From JBQTII01 sp052387905 (GTDB lineage: Bacteria; Actinomycetota; Actinomycetes; Sporichthyales; Sporichthyaceae), in assembly GCA_052387905.1 (NCBI GenBank), contig JBQTIR010000019.1, positions 1 to 56,175 of the forward strand: a DNA stretch of 56,175 nucleotides, read 5' to 3'. The notes under the pieces are model-generated. The model was not told where the DNA came from, searched no databases, and worked only from the letters and a program-made list of their open reading frames with translations. The translations under genes were made by a program, and so were the position numbers. This document shows, in pieces, positions 8,200 through 16,442 of the stretch. Each line of letters begins with the position of its first letter. Within the stretch, counting starts at the first letter, position 1.

Positions 8200-9186
8200 T
8201 CAGGCCGGCAGGGCGCTCAGGTGCGGGGCGATCTCGGCCTGGGCTGCCGTTCCGTAGGCACCGGAGATCCGGGCAAGGAAAGACTCGCGGCTCAGCGTGT
8301 ACTCCTGGGTGCCGACGGTCTCCACGACATGTCCGGCGAGCACGGATCCGATCTGGGCGCAGCGTTCCAGCGGCAGGTCCCAGGACAGCCCGGCGACGAA
8401 GCCGGCCCGGAACGCGTCGCCCACCCCGGTCGGTTCGACGACTTTGGAGACCGCGGCCACCGGGATGTGCACCGGGTCCTTGCCGCGTTCGTGAATGCGG
8501 GCGCCCTCGCCGCCGAGCGTGGTGACGCGCACGGCCACCCGATCGGCAATCTCCTCGGCCGACCACCCGGACTTCTTCTCCACCAGCGCGGCTTCGTACT
8601 CGTTGGTGAACAGGTACGCGGCGCCATCGATGAGGTCGCGGATCTGCTCGCCCTCCAACCAGGACAGCTGCTGACTCGGGTCGGCGACGAACGCGATGCC
8701 GCGCTCGCGGCACTCCGCGGTGTGCCGGGCCATCGCCCCCGGGTCGTTGGGCCCGATCAGCACCAGGTCCAGACCGCCGAGGCGGGCGCCGATCGGCGCG
8801 AGTTCGATGTCGCGGGCCTCGCTCATCGCGCCGGCATAGAAGGAGGCGATCTGCGCCTGGTCGGAGTCGGTCGTACACACGAAGCGGGCGGTGTGCTTGA
8901 GATCGGAGACGTGCACCGAGGCGGTGTCAACGCCGTGGCGTTCCAGCCAGGCGCGGTAGGGCTCGAAGTCCTCGCCCACTGCCCCGACCAATGTCGGGCG
9001 TAGCCCCAGCACGCCCATGCCGAAGGCGATGTTGGCGGCAACCCCGCCGCGGCGGACCTCCAGGTCGTCGACCAGGAACGACACCGAGATCTTGGCCAGC
9101 GCCTCGGGGACCAGGGAGTCGGCGAACCGGCCCTGGAAGGTCATCAGGTGGTCGGTGGCGATCGAACCTGTGACAGCGATCTTCAC
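8200..9186 (-). CDS. PfkB-family kinase, adenosine-kinase-like
   Basis: 328 residues from the GTG at 9186. It has the ribokinase/PfkB fold: an N-terminal VTGSIATDHLM strand, the GGVAANIAFGMGVLG substrate motif and the C-terminal anion-hole/catalytic motif TGVGDAFRAGFVAGL with the catalytic Asp. The same type of gene (adoK) lies near ctaC in mycobacteria, so adenosine is the likeliest substrate, although sequence alone does not exclude a sugar. The GTG at 9186 is preferred over the ATG at 9222 because GGGAG sits nine bases before it and homologues begin KIAVTGSIATDH. It is followed after eight bases by aat. Confidence 0.88.
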   Translation of the reverse strand: MKIAVTGSIATDHLMTFQGRFADSLVPEALAKISVSFLVDDLEVRRGGVAANIAFGMGVLGLRPTLVGAVGEDFEPYRAWLERHGVDTASVHVSDLKHTARFVCTTDSDQAQIASFYAGAMSEARDIELAPIGARLGGLDLVLIGPNDPGAMARHTAECRERGIAFVADPSQQLSWLEGEQIRDLIDGAAYLFTNEYEAALVEKKSGWSAEEIADRVAVRVTTLGGEGARIHERGKDPVHIPVAAVSKVVEPTGVGDAFRAGFVAGLSWDLPLERCAQIGSVLAGHVVETVGTQEYTLSRESFLARISGAYGTAAQAEIAPHLSALPA

Positions 9187-9283
9187 GGCGGGGCGCTCCC
9201 AGGAGTCGAGGGCCCTGCTCATCCGATGCCGGGCGCGGACAGGCTACCGCTGAGTACCTCTGGTCCCGCGCCGATCGGCGCCT

Positions 9284-9289
9284 TAGCGT
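9284..9289 (+). promoter_or_regulatory. Probable -10 element (TAGCGT) before the small ORF
   Basis: TAGCGT ends six bases before the ATG at 9296. This is the same arrangement as at nadE and map in this window and is consistent with a leaderless transcript. Confidence 0.35.
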
Positions 9290-9295
9290 GAGCCC

Positions 9296-9475
9296 ATGAC
9301 TGACCAGCACCCGGCCACCGCCCCCGGCATGGCCGCACTCGGCCGCGACGCGGCCGCCCTGGCGGCGATCTACCCACCGCACCCCAGCGCTCCCCCGCGC
9401 CCCTGGCACCCGGCGCCGGTCACCATCCCGCCGGTCGCCCGCCGCCTAGGCGAGGGCATGCCGCCCTTCGTCTGA
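9296..9475 (+). CDS. Small Pro/Ala-rich protein, function unknown
   Basis: A 59-codon open frame that is easy to miss because of its size. The product begins MTDQHPATAPGMAALGRDA, continues through a proline-rich middle with YPPHPSAPP, and ends VARRLGEGMPPFV. No domain or membrane segment is recognised. Support for it being real is indirect: a TANNNT hexamer six bases before the ATG, its position divergent from the kinase, and a very strong hairpin 20 bases after its stop. High GC makes short open frames common, so a chance frame remains possible. Confidence 0.4.
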   Translation: MTDQHPATAPGMAALGRDAAALAAIYPPHPSAPPRPWHPAPVTIPPVARRLGEGMPPFV

Positions 9476-9495
9476 ATCAAGCCCCGCTGAACGCA

Positions 9496-9535
9496 GAAAC
9501 CGGGCCCGCGACGCAAACGTCGCGGGCCCGGTTTC
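9496..9535. terminator. Strong bidirectional hairpin terminator
   Basis: Two 18-base arms (9496-9513 and 9518-9535) are perfectly complementary around a four-base CAAA loop, with GAAACC at the outer edge. It lies 20 bases after the small plus-strand ORF and about 11 bases after the erpA-like gene on the minus strand, so it can terminate both. There is no long U tract, as is usual for actinobacterial terminators. Confidence 0.85.
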
Positions 9536-9545
9536 GCGATGAGGC

Positions 9546-9905
9546 TTAGTGAAAACTATCTCCACAGGCGCAACTGCCGCCGGCGTTGGGGTTGTCGATG
9601 GTGAAGCCCTGCTTCTCGATCGTGTCGACGAAGTCGATCGTGGCGCCGCCCAGGTACGGGACGCTCATCCGGTCGACCACGACCCCGACGCCGGAGAAGT
9701 CGGTGACGACGTCACCGTCGAGGGACCGCTCGTCGAAGAAGAGCTGGTAGCGCAGGCCGGAGCAGCCGCCAGGCTGCACGGCGATGCGCAGGGCGAGGTC
9801 GTCGCGGCCCTCCTGATCGAGCAGGGCCTTGACCTTTGCCTGAGCCGCATCCGTGAGGACGGGCGCCGTGGTGGGGGTCTCGGTGCTGGTCTCGGAAACC
9901 GACAT
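9546..9905 (-). CDS. erpA: Iron-sulfur cluster insertion protein, HesB/IscA/ErpA family
   Basis: 119 residues. A-type carriers deliver iron-sulfur clusters to target enzymes. The three conserved cysteines are present: one in QPGGCSGLRYQLFF and two in the C-terminal GGSCACGDSF. The ATG at 9905 is chosen over an upstream in-frame start because AGGAG sits seven bases before it and the family core begins shortly after (LTDAAQAKVKALL). The M. tuberculosis homologue lies in the same neighbourhood next to adoK. Likely clients encoded in this window include NadA and LipA. It ends at the strong hairpin at 9496-9535. Confidence 0.93.
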   Translation of the reverse strand: MSVSETSTETPTTAPVLTDAAQAKVKALLDQEGRDDLALRIAVQPGGCSGLRYQLFFDERSLDGDVVTDFSGVGVVVDRMSVPYLGGATIDFVDTIEKQGFTIDNPNAGGSCACGDSFH

Positions 9906-10068
9906 GCGCGCGCTCCTGCGTAGTGGGACTACCTGCACTGCGGGGGTGCTCTGCTCCCATGCTGACACATTCTGGGGCCCCTGGTATTCCCGCGCCCTGC
10001 CCGCAGGCGCTGGTGTGCACAGGGTCACAGCCGATCCCGGCCGGTTTGGGCGTGACGCGACGAACCGT

Positions 10069-11196
10069 TCAGCGGCGGGCCCAGGTGGTCGCCACGCGGG
10101 CGGCGAGCGCACTCAGGTGCTCCGCGGGCGCTGCCATCGCCGCTGCGGGTGATCCGGCGTGATCGGCGACGGAGAACGCCGATTCGATGCCGAGGGAGGC
10201 CATTTCGCGGCGGCCGAGTTCGACCTGGCCCGCCATCACCAGGCACGGCCGGGCGGCCGCCATCGCCAGCTCCGCCACCCCGCAGACGACCTTGCCGGCG
10301 AGAGACTGCCAGTCCAAACACCCCTCCCCGGTGATGACGACATCCACCTGGGCTGCGCGCTGCGCCAGGCCGGTGAGCTCGAGTACGGTCGCGATCCCGG
10401 CCACGCGCTGCGCGCCGAGCAGCATGAGCCCGTAGCCCAGACCCCCGGCTGCGCCCGCACCCGGCGCGATCGCCACCGAGGCACCCATGTTCAGCCCGAC
10501 TCCGGGTTGAGCGGCTCGGGCGAAGTGCTCGAGCGCCGCGTCCAGGCGCTGCACGGCGTCGGGATCGGCACCCTTTTGCGGCCCGAAGATCGCACTGGCC
10601 CCACGCAGGCCCAGCAAGGGCGAGTCGACGTCGGTCGCCACCCGCAACGCCACGTCGCCCAGCGTGGCGCGCGCCGGGCCGAAGTCCAGGGCGGCCGGGT
10701 CCAGTCCGCCCAGTTCACCGCCCCCTGCGCGCAGGATGTCCGTGGGCAACGCCCCCAAGGCCGCCAGGGCACCGGCCCCGCCATCGTTGGTGCCCGATCC
10801 CCCCAGGCCGACGACGATCTCCCGCGCTCCGGCGTCGAGCGCCGCAGCGATCAGTTCCCCGACGCCGTAGGTCGTGGTCCTGCTCGGGTCTCGGTCCTCG
10901 GGGGCGATCAGGTGCAGTCCGGCGGCCTGGGCGGACTCGAGGTAGGCGATCCCGCCGGTCAGCAGCAGGGTCGCCGGGACCGGCTCTCCCAGGGGCCCGG
11001 TGACCGTGACGGCCTGCAGTTCGCCTCCGAGGGCGGAATGGACGACGTCGACGAAGCCGGGTCCCCCGTCGGAGAGCGGGGCCAGGATCAGTTCGTCACC
11101 GGGGGCCGCGGACATCCAGCCCGCCGCGATCGCGGCGGCGGCGGCGGGAGCGCTCAGGGTGCCGGTGAAGGAGTCCGGGCAGATCAGTACGCGCAC
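10069..11196 (-). CDS. Glycerate 2-kinase (GlxK/GarK family)
   Basis: 375 residues, the normal length of the GlxK family, which phosphorylates D-glycerate using ATP to give 2-phosphoglycerate. Family motifs: the N-terminal ICPDSFTGTLSA, a PLSDGGPGFVD active-site loop, the GGIAYLESAQAAGL segment, IVVGLGGSGTNDGGAGALAALG and a GEGCLDWQSLAGKVVCGVA region. GTG start at 11196 with no clear Shine-Dalgarno. It lies between erpA and nadA, as a glycerate kinase does in M. tuberculosis. No glyoxylate or glycerate pathway genes are adjacent. Confidence 0.92.
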   Translation of the reverse strand: MRVLICPDSFTGTLSAPAAAAAIAAGWMSAAPGDELILAPLSDGGPGFVDVVHSALGGELQAVTVTGPLGEPVPATLLLTGGIAYLESAQAAGLHLIAPEDRDPSRTTTYGVGELIAAALDAGAREIVVGLGGSGTNDGGAGALAALGALPTDILRAGGGELGGLDPAALDFGPARATLGDVALRVATDVDSPLLGLRGASAIFGPQKGADPDAVQRLDAALEHFARAAQPGVGLNMGASVAIAPGAGAAGGLGYGLMLLGAQRVAGIATVLELTGLAQRAAQVDVVITGEGCLDWQSLAGKVVCGVAELAMAAARPCLVMAGQVELGRREMASLGIESAFSVADHAGSPAAAMAAPAEHLSALAARVATTWARR

Positions 11197-11292
11197 CCCG
11201 GCAGTCTGCCGCCCCCCGGAACAGCGCCGTCATCTGCGGTGTTACACCCTGTGCGAGCATCGATCAGGTAACCACCGCCGGAGGGGAGTTCC

Positions 11293-12465
11293 GTGACCGC
11301 GAGCTCTGAGCTGAGCAGCCCGATCGCCCTCACGCTGCTTCCTGCCAGCCCGGCCGACCCGTTCTCCGAACGGGGTGTGGAGTGCCCGGGCGATCTTCCG
11401 GCAGCGGCCGATCCGACCCTCGTTGCACGGGTCACCGCCGCAAAGGCAGCGCTCGGCGATCGGGTATTCGTGCTCGGGCACCACTACCAGCGCGACGAGG
11501 TCATCGCCTTTGCCGACGTCACCGGCGATTCCTTCAAGCTGGCTCAGCAGGCCGCCGCCCGCCCGGAGGCGGAGTTCATCGTCTTCTGCGGCGTGCACTT
11601 CATGGCCGAGTCCGCGGACATCCTCACCGGTGCGCACCAGCGCGTGATCCTGCCCGACCTGGCCGCCGGATGCTCGATGGCGGACATGGCCACGTGGGCG
11701 CAGGTCGAGGACGCCTGGGACGTACTGACCGACGCGGGCGTCGCCGGGACCGTCATCCCGGTGTCGTACATGAACTCCTCAGCGGCGATCAAGAGCTTCA
11801 CCGGCCGGCACGGCGGAACGATCTGTACCTCGTCAAATGCCCACCGCGCGATGGGGTGGGCCTTCACCCGCGGGGAAAAGATCCTGTTCCTGCCCGACCA
11901 GCATTTGGGCCGCAACACCGCAGTCCGGCAGCTGGGCCTGAGCCTGGACGACTGCGTCGTTTACGACCCGCACCGCCCCGACGGTGGCCTGACACACGAT
12001 CAGATTCGCGCCGCGAAGGTGATCCTGTGGCGCGGGCACTGCTCGGTGCACGGGCGTTTCACCGAGGCCAACGTCGCCGAGATCCGGGCACGCGTTCCTG
12101 GCGTGAATGTCCTGGTGCACCCCGAGTGCCGCTATGAGGTCGTCAGCGCCGCGGACCACGTCGGGTCGACAGAGGCAATCATCCGGATCCTGGATGCGGC
12201 CGAACCGGGTTCGGCCTGGGCGATCGGGACCGAGTTGAATTTGGTGCGCCGGCTCGCGGGCGCCCACCCGGACAAGCAGGTCCTGTTCCTGGACAAGACT
12301 GTCTGCTACTGCTCGACGATGAACCGGATCGACCTGCCACACCTGGCGTGGTCGCTGGAGGCGCTCGCCGCCGGCACGGTGCGCAACGTCATCTCCGTCG
12401 AGCCCGAGACCGCGCGTTACGCCAAGCTGGCGCTCGATCAGATGCTGGCGCTTCCCGGGATCTGA
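11293..12465 (+). CDS. nadA: Quinolinate synthase
   Basis: 390 residues, the longer NadA form found in actinobacteria. It condenses iminoaspartate with dihydroxyacetone phosphate to make quinolinate for de novo NAD synthesis, using a [4Fe-4S] cluster. Visible motifs: VFVLGHHYQRDEVI, FCGVHFMAESADIL, LPDLAAGCSMADM (a cluster Cys), SSAAIKSFTGRHGGTICTSSNA, VHPECRYEV (Cys) and CYCSTMNRI (Cys). GTG start with a very good Shine-Dalgarno (GGAGGGGAG). nadB and nadC are not in the window, but NAD synthetase (nadE) is at 46570. The stop is followed by the 50-bp palindrome at 12480. Confidence 0.96.
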   Translation: MTASSELSSPIALTLLPASPADPFSERGVECPGDLPAAADPTLVARVTAAKAALGDRVFVLGHHYQRDEVIAFADVTGDSFKLAQQAAARPEAEFIVFCGVHFMAESADILTGAHQRVILPDLAAGCSMADMATWAQVEDAWDVLTDAGVAGTVIPVSYMNSSAAIKSFTGRHGGTICTSSNAHRAMGWAFTRGEKILFLPDQHLGRNTAVRQLGLSLDDCVVYDPHRPDGGLTHDQIRAAKVILWRGHCSVHGRFTEANVAEIRARVPGVNVLVHPECRYEVVSAADHVGSTEAIIRILDAAEPGSAWAIGTELNLVRRLAGAHPDKQVLFLDKTVCYCSTMNRIDLPHLAWSLEALAAGTVRNVISVEPETARYAKLALDQMLALPGI

Positions 12466-12479
12466 CACCGCCTCATCCC

Positions 12480-12529
12480 GTGACGTCCGAAGGAGTGGTT
12501 GCTATAGCGACCACTCCTTCGGACGTCAC
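12480..12529. repeat. 50-bp palindromic dispersed repeat, copy 1
   Basis: The two 20-base arms 12480-12499 and 12510-12529 are perfectly complementary, and the ten-base centre contains the palindrome GCTATAGC, so the whole element is palindromic apart from one T:G pair. Related copies are at 27035 and 27108. It lies between two converging genes (nadA and the SIS gene) and overlaps the last four bases of the latter, so it could work as a bidirectional terminator. Confidence 0.9.
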
Positions 12530-13581
12530 GGTGTTGTTCGGGGGTCCGCGGGCTTGGAGAGGCGCCCGAGCCCGAGGGCGAGGTAGACCGCGGCGTACTG
12601 GCCGGTGGCGAGCAGCGCGGCGTAGCGACTGACCGGCCCGCCCTCGGACCAGGTCAGCACGCGGTGACGCACGCCGTTCTCCTCGGCGGCGGCGAGCAAC
12701 CGGCTGCGGCGGGTCCGGATCGCCGGGTCCTGAGAGCCGTCGTCGAGCACGATCAGGAAGGGGCGCCGCTCGGCGGGGCCGTCATCGAAGGGGTCGGCGA
12801 AGATATCGCGCTGGGCGGCGGCGGATCCGATGACGGGCAGCAGGTGTTCGGCGTCGGCCGCCAGCGCCGTGCGCCCGCTGGCCTGGCGCATCGCTTCGGC
12901 GAACCGGCGCCCGGCGCGGGCCGCGAGCACCGAGCCGCCCCAGATCAACGGGACGGAGTCGGCCAGAGTGACGGCGAGTTCCTTGGCCGGATTGCGCGAG
13001 AGGTCACGTTGCGGGCCGCAGTCCAGGGCCGCCTGCACGAGGCAGGCGGCGACCTCCTCGGCGTCGACCTCCGGACCGAGGCCGAGGCTGTGCAGCGCCT
13101 GCAGGGCGACGACCGCGACCGCAAGCACGTCCTTGGTCTGGGTCGGGAACAGCACGGTGGAGCGCGAGGCGGACGCCTCCGCGAGCGGGGACTGGGCCGG
13201 TGCGGAGACCAGCAGGCTGCAACCGCGGCGCACGGCCTCGGCGGCGGCGGACGCGGCCTCGACGTTGTGCCCGCCCGGGGCGATGACGACGACCAGGTCC
13301 AGCGCGCCGGCCCAGCCGGGCAGCGTCGGGCCGGGCCAGGCGACGAACGGGACCGGGCACCAGGGTTCGAGGACCGCACGCAGCAGTCGGGCGTCGGTCC
13401 CGGCCGCGACCACGGCGCGCGGACGCGGCTGACCCGCCAGGGCGGCCATCGCGTCGTGCGCGGCGTTCACCTCGTGCCTGATCCGCGCCCCGCCCTCGGC
13501 GAGGTTGCGCAACAACTCGTCGGCCCCGATCAGTGCCTCAGGGTCTTCCAGCAGGGTGTCATCAAAGAAGTCTGCGGCCAC
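12526..13581 (-). CDS. SIS-domain protein, TobH/phosphosugar isomerase-like
   Basis: 351 residues. The N-terminus (MAADFFDDTLLEDPEALIGAD) and two SIS-type halves resemble the actinobacterial TobH/bifunctional phosphoglucose-phosphomannose isomerase-like family. The first half has RAVVAAGTDARLLR and VVVIAPGGHNVEAASAA; the second has SVPLIWGGSVLAARAGRRFAEAM. The family role is sugar-phosphate binding or isomerisation; catalytic residues could not be confirmed by eye, so an enzymatic activity is not claimed. In mycobacteria tobH lies with manA/manB, which are absent here. The GTG start has a TAGTCT hexamer six bases upstream and no Shine-Dalgarno. The stop falls inside the palindromic repeat. 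Confidence 0.75.
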   Translation of the reverse strand: MAADFFDDTLLEDPEALIGADELLRNLAEGGARIRHEVNAAHDAMAALAGQPRPRAVVAAGTDARLLRAVLEPWCPVPFVAWPGPTLPGWAGALDLVVVIAPGGHNVEAASAAAEAVRRGCSLLVSAPAQSPLAEASASRSTVLFPTQTKDVLAVAVVALQALHSLGLGPEVDAEEVAACLVQAALDCGPQRDLSRNPAKELAVTLADSVPLIWGGSVLAARAGRRFAEAMRQASGRTALAADAEHLLPVIGSAAAQRDIFADPFDDGPAERRPFLIVLDDGSQDPAIRTRRSRLLAAAEENGVRHRVLTWSEGGPVSRYAALLATGQYAAVYLALGLGRLSKPADPRTTP

Positions 13582-13587
13582 CTGCGG

Positions 13588-13593
13588 AGACTA
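13588..13593 (-). promoter_or_regulatory. Probable -10 element (TAGTCT) for the SIS gene
   Basis: On the minus strand TAGTCT is followed by six bases and then the GTG at 13581, with no Shine-Dalgarno. This suggests a leaderless transcript. Confidence 0.35.
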
Positions 13594-13604
13594 TCCGTGC
13601 AGGT

Positions 13605-14204
13605 TCACAAGCCCGGTGCGCCCCATAGGGGAAACCAACGGGAGACGTCGGACTCGAGCGGCAATTCGCCGGTCAGTGCGTCACGGATCGTGAACTCGAA
13701 CGTCGTGTCGCGCTGGGCCTCCCCGGTCGGCGCGAACGGGTACCAGGTGCCCTGTTTGTAGAGGTAGACCAGCGCCAGGTGCCGTCCCTCGGGACCGGTG
13801 AACGGGACCAGCGAGCACAGCAGGCTGGCGCCGAAACCGGCAGCCTCCAGCGTCGAGTTCACCGCGTGCAGGTCGGTGGCGAGCGCGGACAGGTCTGGAC
13901 CGCTCGCCGGATCCCCGGGCGGGGTGGCGCACTGGATCCAGGTGTAGCCGTAGGAATCGGTCGAGGTCACGATTTTTGGGCCGCCGTCGGCGTCCAGCAA
14001 CGCGGTGATCTCGGCCTGGGTCTGGGCGAACGCGTGCCCGGACGCGGCCTTGAAACAGACCGCCCCGGTACCGGTCGCGGTGAACCCGAGCTCGGTCAGC
14101 AGGGTGATCCCGGCGGCAGGCAGGGCGAACAGGGCGTCGAGGTCGTTCGTCGCCGGGGCCGACTTCCCGCTGATCGCGGTCTTGAGTGACTTGAGCAGGC
14201 CCAT
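13605..14204 (-). CDS. PspA-associated protein PspAB
   Basis: 199 residues, beginning MGLLKSLKTAISGKSAP and ending in VSRWFPLWGAPGL. It matches the actinobacterial PspAB family, a soluble protein regularly encoded with htpX and pspA in the phage-shock-like envelope stress system. Internal landmarks are ALFALPAAGITLLTELGF, TGAVCFKAASGHAFAQTQAE and HLALVYLYKQGTWYPFAP. Its molecular role is not known. The start ATG overlaps the htpX stop by one base (TGATG), so the two are cotranslated. The open frame extends upstream through htpX, but that part is an out-of-frame shadow. Confidence 0.85.
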   Translation of the reverse strand: MGLLKSLKTAISGKSAPATNDLDALFALPAAGITLLTELGFTATGTGAVCFKAASGHAFAQTQAEITALLDADGGPKIVTSTDSYGYTWIQCATPPGDPASGPDLSALATDLHAVNSTLEAAGFGASLLCSLVPFTGPEGRHLALVYLYKQGTWYPFAPTGEAQRDTTFEFTIRDALTGELPLESDVSRWFPLWGAPGL

Positions 14205-15112
14205 CAGGCACCCGGGCGGTTCATGTCCGCCTGGATCTGGGCGAGCTGTTCCAGCCGGCGCTCCAACGGCGGGTGGGTGGAGATCAGACTGGAGAGCGAG
14301 AAACCCTTCGCGAAGGCAGGAGCGAAGAAGAAGGCGTTGAACGGCTCGGCGGCCCGCAGGTCTCGGGTGGGAACGCGCGCCATCTCCCCGGAGATCTTCT
14401 GCAGGGCCGAACCCAGCGCCGACGGCGAGCCGATCAGGATCGCCCCGGCGCGGTCGGCGGAGAGCTCGCGGTAGCGCGAGAGGGCACGGGTGAGCAGGAA
14501 CGCCAGCAGGTAGACGACGATGCTGACGACCAGCACCGCCAGAAAGACCAGGGCGCCGTTCTTGTCGTTGCCGCGCCGGTTGCCCAGCCCGCCCATCATC
14601 CCGAAGCGCGTGATCATCCCGGCGAGCACACCGAGGAACGAGGCCACCGTCATCACCGTGACGTCCCGGTGGGCGACGTGGGCGAGCTCGTGAGCCAGCA
14701 CGGCCTCCAGTTCGTCGCGTTCGAGCCGACGCAGGATCCCGGTGGTCACGCACACCACAGCACGGTTCGGGCTTCGGCCGGTGGCGAACGCGTTCGGCAC
14801 GTCGGTGTCCGCGATGGCGACCCGCGGCTTGGGCATGTCCGCGAGCGCGCAGAGACGGTCGATCATCGCGTGCAGTTCCGGGGCCTGCGCAGGGGTGACC
14901 TCGCGACCATTCATGGCACGCAACGCGAGGCGGTCGCTGAAGTACCACTGCCCGGCGAGCATGGCGCCGGCAATCACCAGTACCAGCACCGGCGAGAGAC
15001 CGATGGCGACGAAGAACGCCGCGAACAGCACGTAGAGCAGGCCGATCCCGAACATGACCACGCCCATCCGCGCGGTCAGCCCGCGGTCGTTCTCATAACG
15101 TGTGTGCGCCAT
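14204..15112 (-). CDS. htpX: Membrane zinc metalloprotease HtpX
   Basis: 302 residues from the ATG at 15112, the normal size for HtpX. It is an M48 membrane protease that degrades damaged membrane proteins. Two N-terminal membrane segments (about residues 15-55) are followed by the zinc motif LAHELAHVAHRD (HExxH), two more hydrophobic segments around 150-200 and a downstream ELSADRAGA motif with the third ligand Glu. GGGGG just before the start supports it; upstream in-frame codons would add 38 residues without family similarity. It belongs to the Psp set, and its position between PspAA and PspAB fits membrane quality control. Confidence 0.93.
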   Translation of the reverse strand: MAHTRYENDRGLTARMGVVMFGIGLLYVLFAAFFVAIGLSPVLVLVIAGAMLAGQWYFSDRLALRAMNGREVTPAQAPELHAMIDRLCALADMPKPRVAIADTDVPNAFATGRSPNRAVVCVTTGILRRLERDELEAVLAHELAHVAHRDVTVMTVASFLGVLAGMITRFGMMGGLGNRRGNDKNGALVFLAVLVVSIVVYLLAFLLTRALSRYRELSADRAGAILIGSPSALGSALQKISGEMARVPTRDLRAAEPFNAFFFAPAFAKGFSLSSLISTHPPLERRLEQLAQIQADMNRPGA

Positions 15113-15234
15113 CACACCCCCAAACCAATCGGAGCCATCTGCGGCGAAATGACGGGATGCATGCCAAGGCGGAGGAGGAAGCCGTGTACGCAGTACCGGC
15201 ACCGTTCCAATCCTGTGTGGCTCCAACGCAGGCA

Positions 15235-15251
15235 GGCGCCCGTCAGGCGCC
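15235..15251 (-). terminator. Short GC hairpin after pspAA
   Basis: GGCGCC, a five-base loop and GGCGCC again form a compact hairpin just beyond the pspAA stop. It may end or weaken transcription from pspA/pspAA before htpX. The stem is only six pairs, so support is modest. Confidence 0.35.
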
Positions 15252-15256
15252 GCAGA

Positions 15257-15535
15257 TCAGCCGGGGATGAGGCCGTCTTCCCTCATCATGTCCCGGGCCT
15301 CGGCGAGGGTGCAGTCAGCGGGCGGCAGGACCGCATCGGAGGGCATGAGGTCCTCGTCGTCGAGCGGCGTGCCAGCGCTGCGGGCACACTCCAGGAGCGC
15401 GGCCATCGCGGACCCGAACGCGTTCTCGTCGCCCTCGGCGATGGCGGCCTCCACGTCGGCGTCGAGTTTGTTCAACTCGTCGAGGACGTCTTCGGGCACC
15501 GAGAGCTGGCCCTCACCGAGAATGCGAATGATCAC
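15257..15535 (-). CDS. PspA-associated protein PspAA
   Basis: 92 residues starting MIIRILGEGQLSVPEDVLDELNKLD and ending in a CTLAEARDMMREDGLIPG segment, the typical PspAA domain found beside actinobacterial PspA. The internal stretch is acidic and helical (DADVEAAIAEGDENAFGSAMAALL). The domain is known from gene neighbourhoods as a partner of PspA; no enzymatic activity is described. It lies 40 bases downstream of pspA on the same strand and is followed after 144 bases by htpX. Confidence 0.88.
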   Translation of the reverse strand: MIIRILGEGQLSVPEDVLDELNKLDADVEAAIAEGDENAFGSAMAALLECARSAGTPLDDEDLMPSDAVLPPADCTLAEARDMMREDGLIPG

Positions 15536-15575
15536 CGGGAATCTCCTTCTGCGTCATGCGGGTCGAGCGCTGGGT

Positions 15576-16310
15576 CTAGTTGGTCCCGAGCTGCTTCGGC
15601 GCGGGAGCGCCTCCGGCGAGCTCGGCCTTCATGCGGGCCATCTCCACCTCGACGTCGGAGTCCGAGGACAATCGGTCGAGTTCGGCGGTCAGGTTGTCCT
15701 TCGTGGTACCGGTCGGGTCGTCGAGCGCGCCGGAGGCGAGGAGTTCGTCGATCGCGCCCGCGCGGGCTTGCATCGTGGCCGTCTTGTCCTCAGCGCGTTG
15801 GATCGCGAGTCCGACGTCGCCCATCTCCTCGGAGATCCCGGAGAAGGCCTCGTTGATCTTGGTCTGGGCCTCGGCCGCGGTGTAGGTGGCCTTGATGGTC
15901 TCCTTCTTGGTGCGGAAAGCATCGACCTTGGCTTGCAGCCGCTGAGAGGCCATGACCAATTTCTCTTCCTGCGCCTGCAGGTCGGCGTGCTGGGTGTTCA
16001 GGTCCGCGATCTGCTGCTGCAGGCCGCTGCGCCGGGTCAACGCCTCGCGGGCGAGGTCCTCCCGGCCGATGGCGAGCGCCTTGCGGCCCTGCTCCTCGAG
16101 CTTGGTGGACTGCTGCTCCAGTTGGCGGGCCTGCAACTCCAGGCGCTTGCGCGACGTCGCTACTTCGGCCACCCCGCGGCGCACCTTGGTGAGCATTTCC
16201 AGCTGCTTGGTGTAGCTGTAATCCAAGGTCTCGCGCGGGTCCTCGGCTTTGTCCAAGGCCTTGTTCGCCTTGGCTTTGAAGATCAAGGACATGCGCTGCA
16301 TCATGCTCAT
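15576..16310 (-). CDS. pspA: PspA/IM30 (ESCRT-III-like) envelope stress protein
   Basis: 244 residues, almost entirely alpha-helical coiled coil as in PspA/Vipp1. The N-terminal amphipathic helix (MMQRMSLIFKAKANKALDKAEDP) would bind stressed membrane; the helices that follow include LDYSYTKQLEMLTKVRRGVAEVATSRKRL and the central QAEEKL-type coiled coil. PspA remodels and protects the membrane when the proton-motive force is at risk. It is first in the minus-strand set pspA, pspAA, htpX, pspAB. The psp set lies about 11 kb from the aa3 oxidase genes, but no functional link is implied. Confidence 0.93.
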   Translation of the reverse strand: MSMMQRMSLIFKAKANKALDKAEDPRETLDYSYTKQLEMLTKVRRGVAEVATSRKRLELQARQLEQQSTKLEEQGRKALAIGREDLAREALTRRSGLQQQIADLNTQHADLQAQEEKLVMASQRLQAKVDAFRTKKETIKATYTAAEAQTKINEAFSGISEEMGDVGLAIQRAEDKTATMQARAGAIDELLASGALDDPTGTTKDNLTAELDRLSSDSDVEVEMARMKAELAGGAPAPKQLGTN

Positions 16311-16429
16311 CAGGCCGCGACCCCTCCGTCGACGTCGTGCTGCCCAAACCGTGCCGCCACCTTATGCACTGGCGCCCACGACCGTCAGTACCGCGGGGTT
16401 GGGAGGGGTCCGATCCCGGCTGGCGCTGT

Positions 16430-16435
16430 TAAGCT
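16430..16435 (+). promoter_or_regulatory. Probable -10 element (TAAGCT) for the DUF3043 gene
   Basis: TAAGCT ends seven bases before the GTG at 16443, which lacks a Shine-Dalgarno. This is consistent with leaderless transcription. Confidence 0.4.
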
Positions 16436-16442
16436 GGCGCCC

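Noticed and set aside
8192..8878. N-terminal extension of aat
   Set aside because: It overlaps the kinase gene out of frame and carries no Aat motifs; Aat has normal length from 8191.
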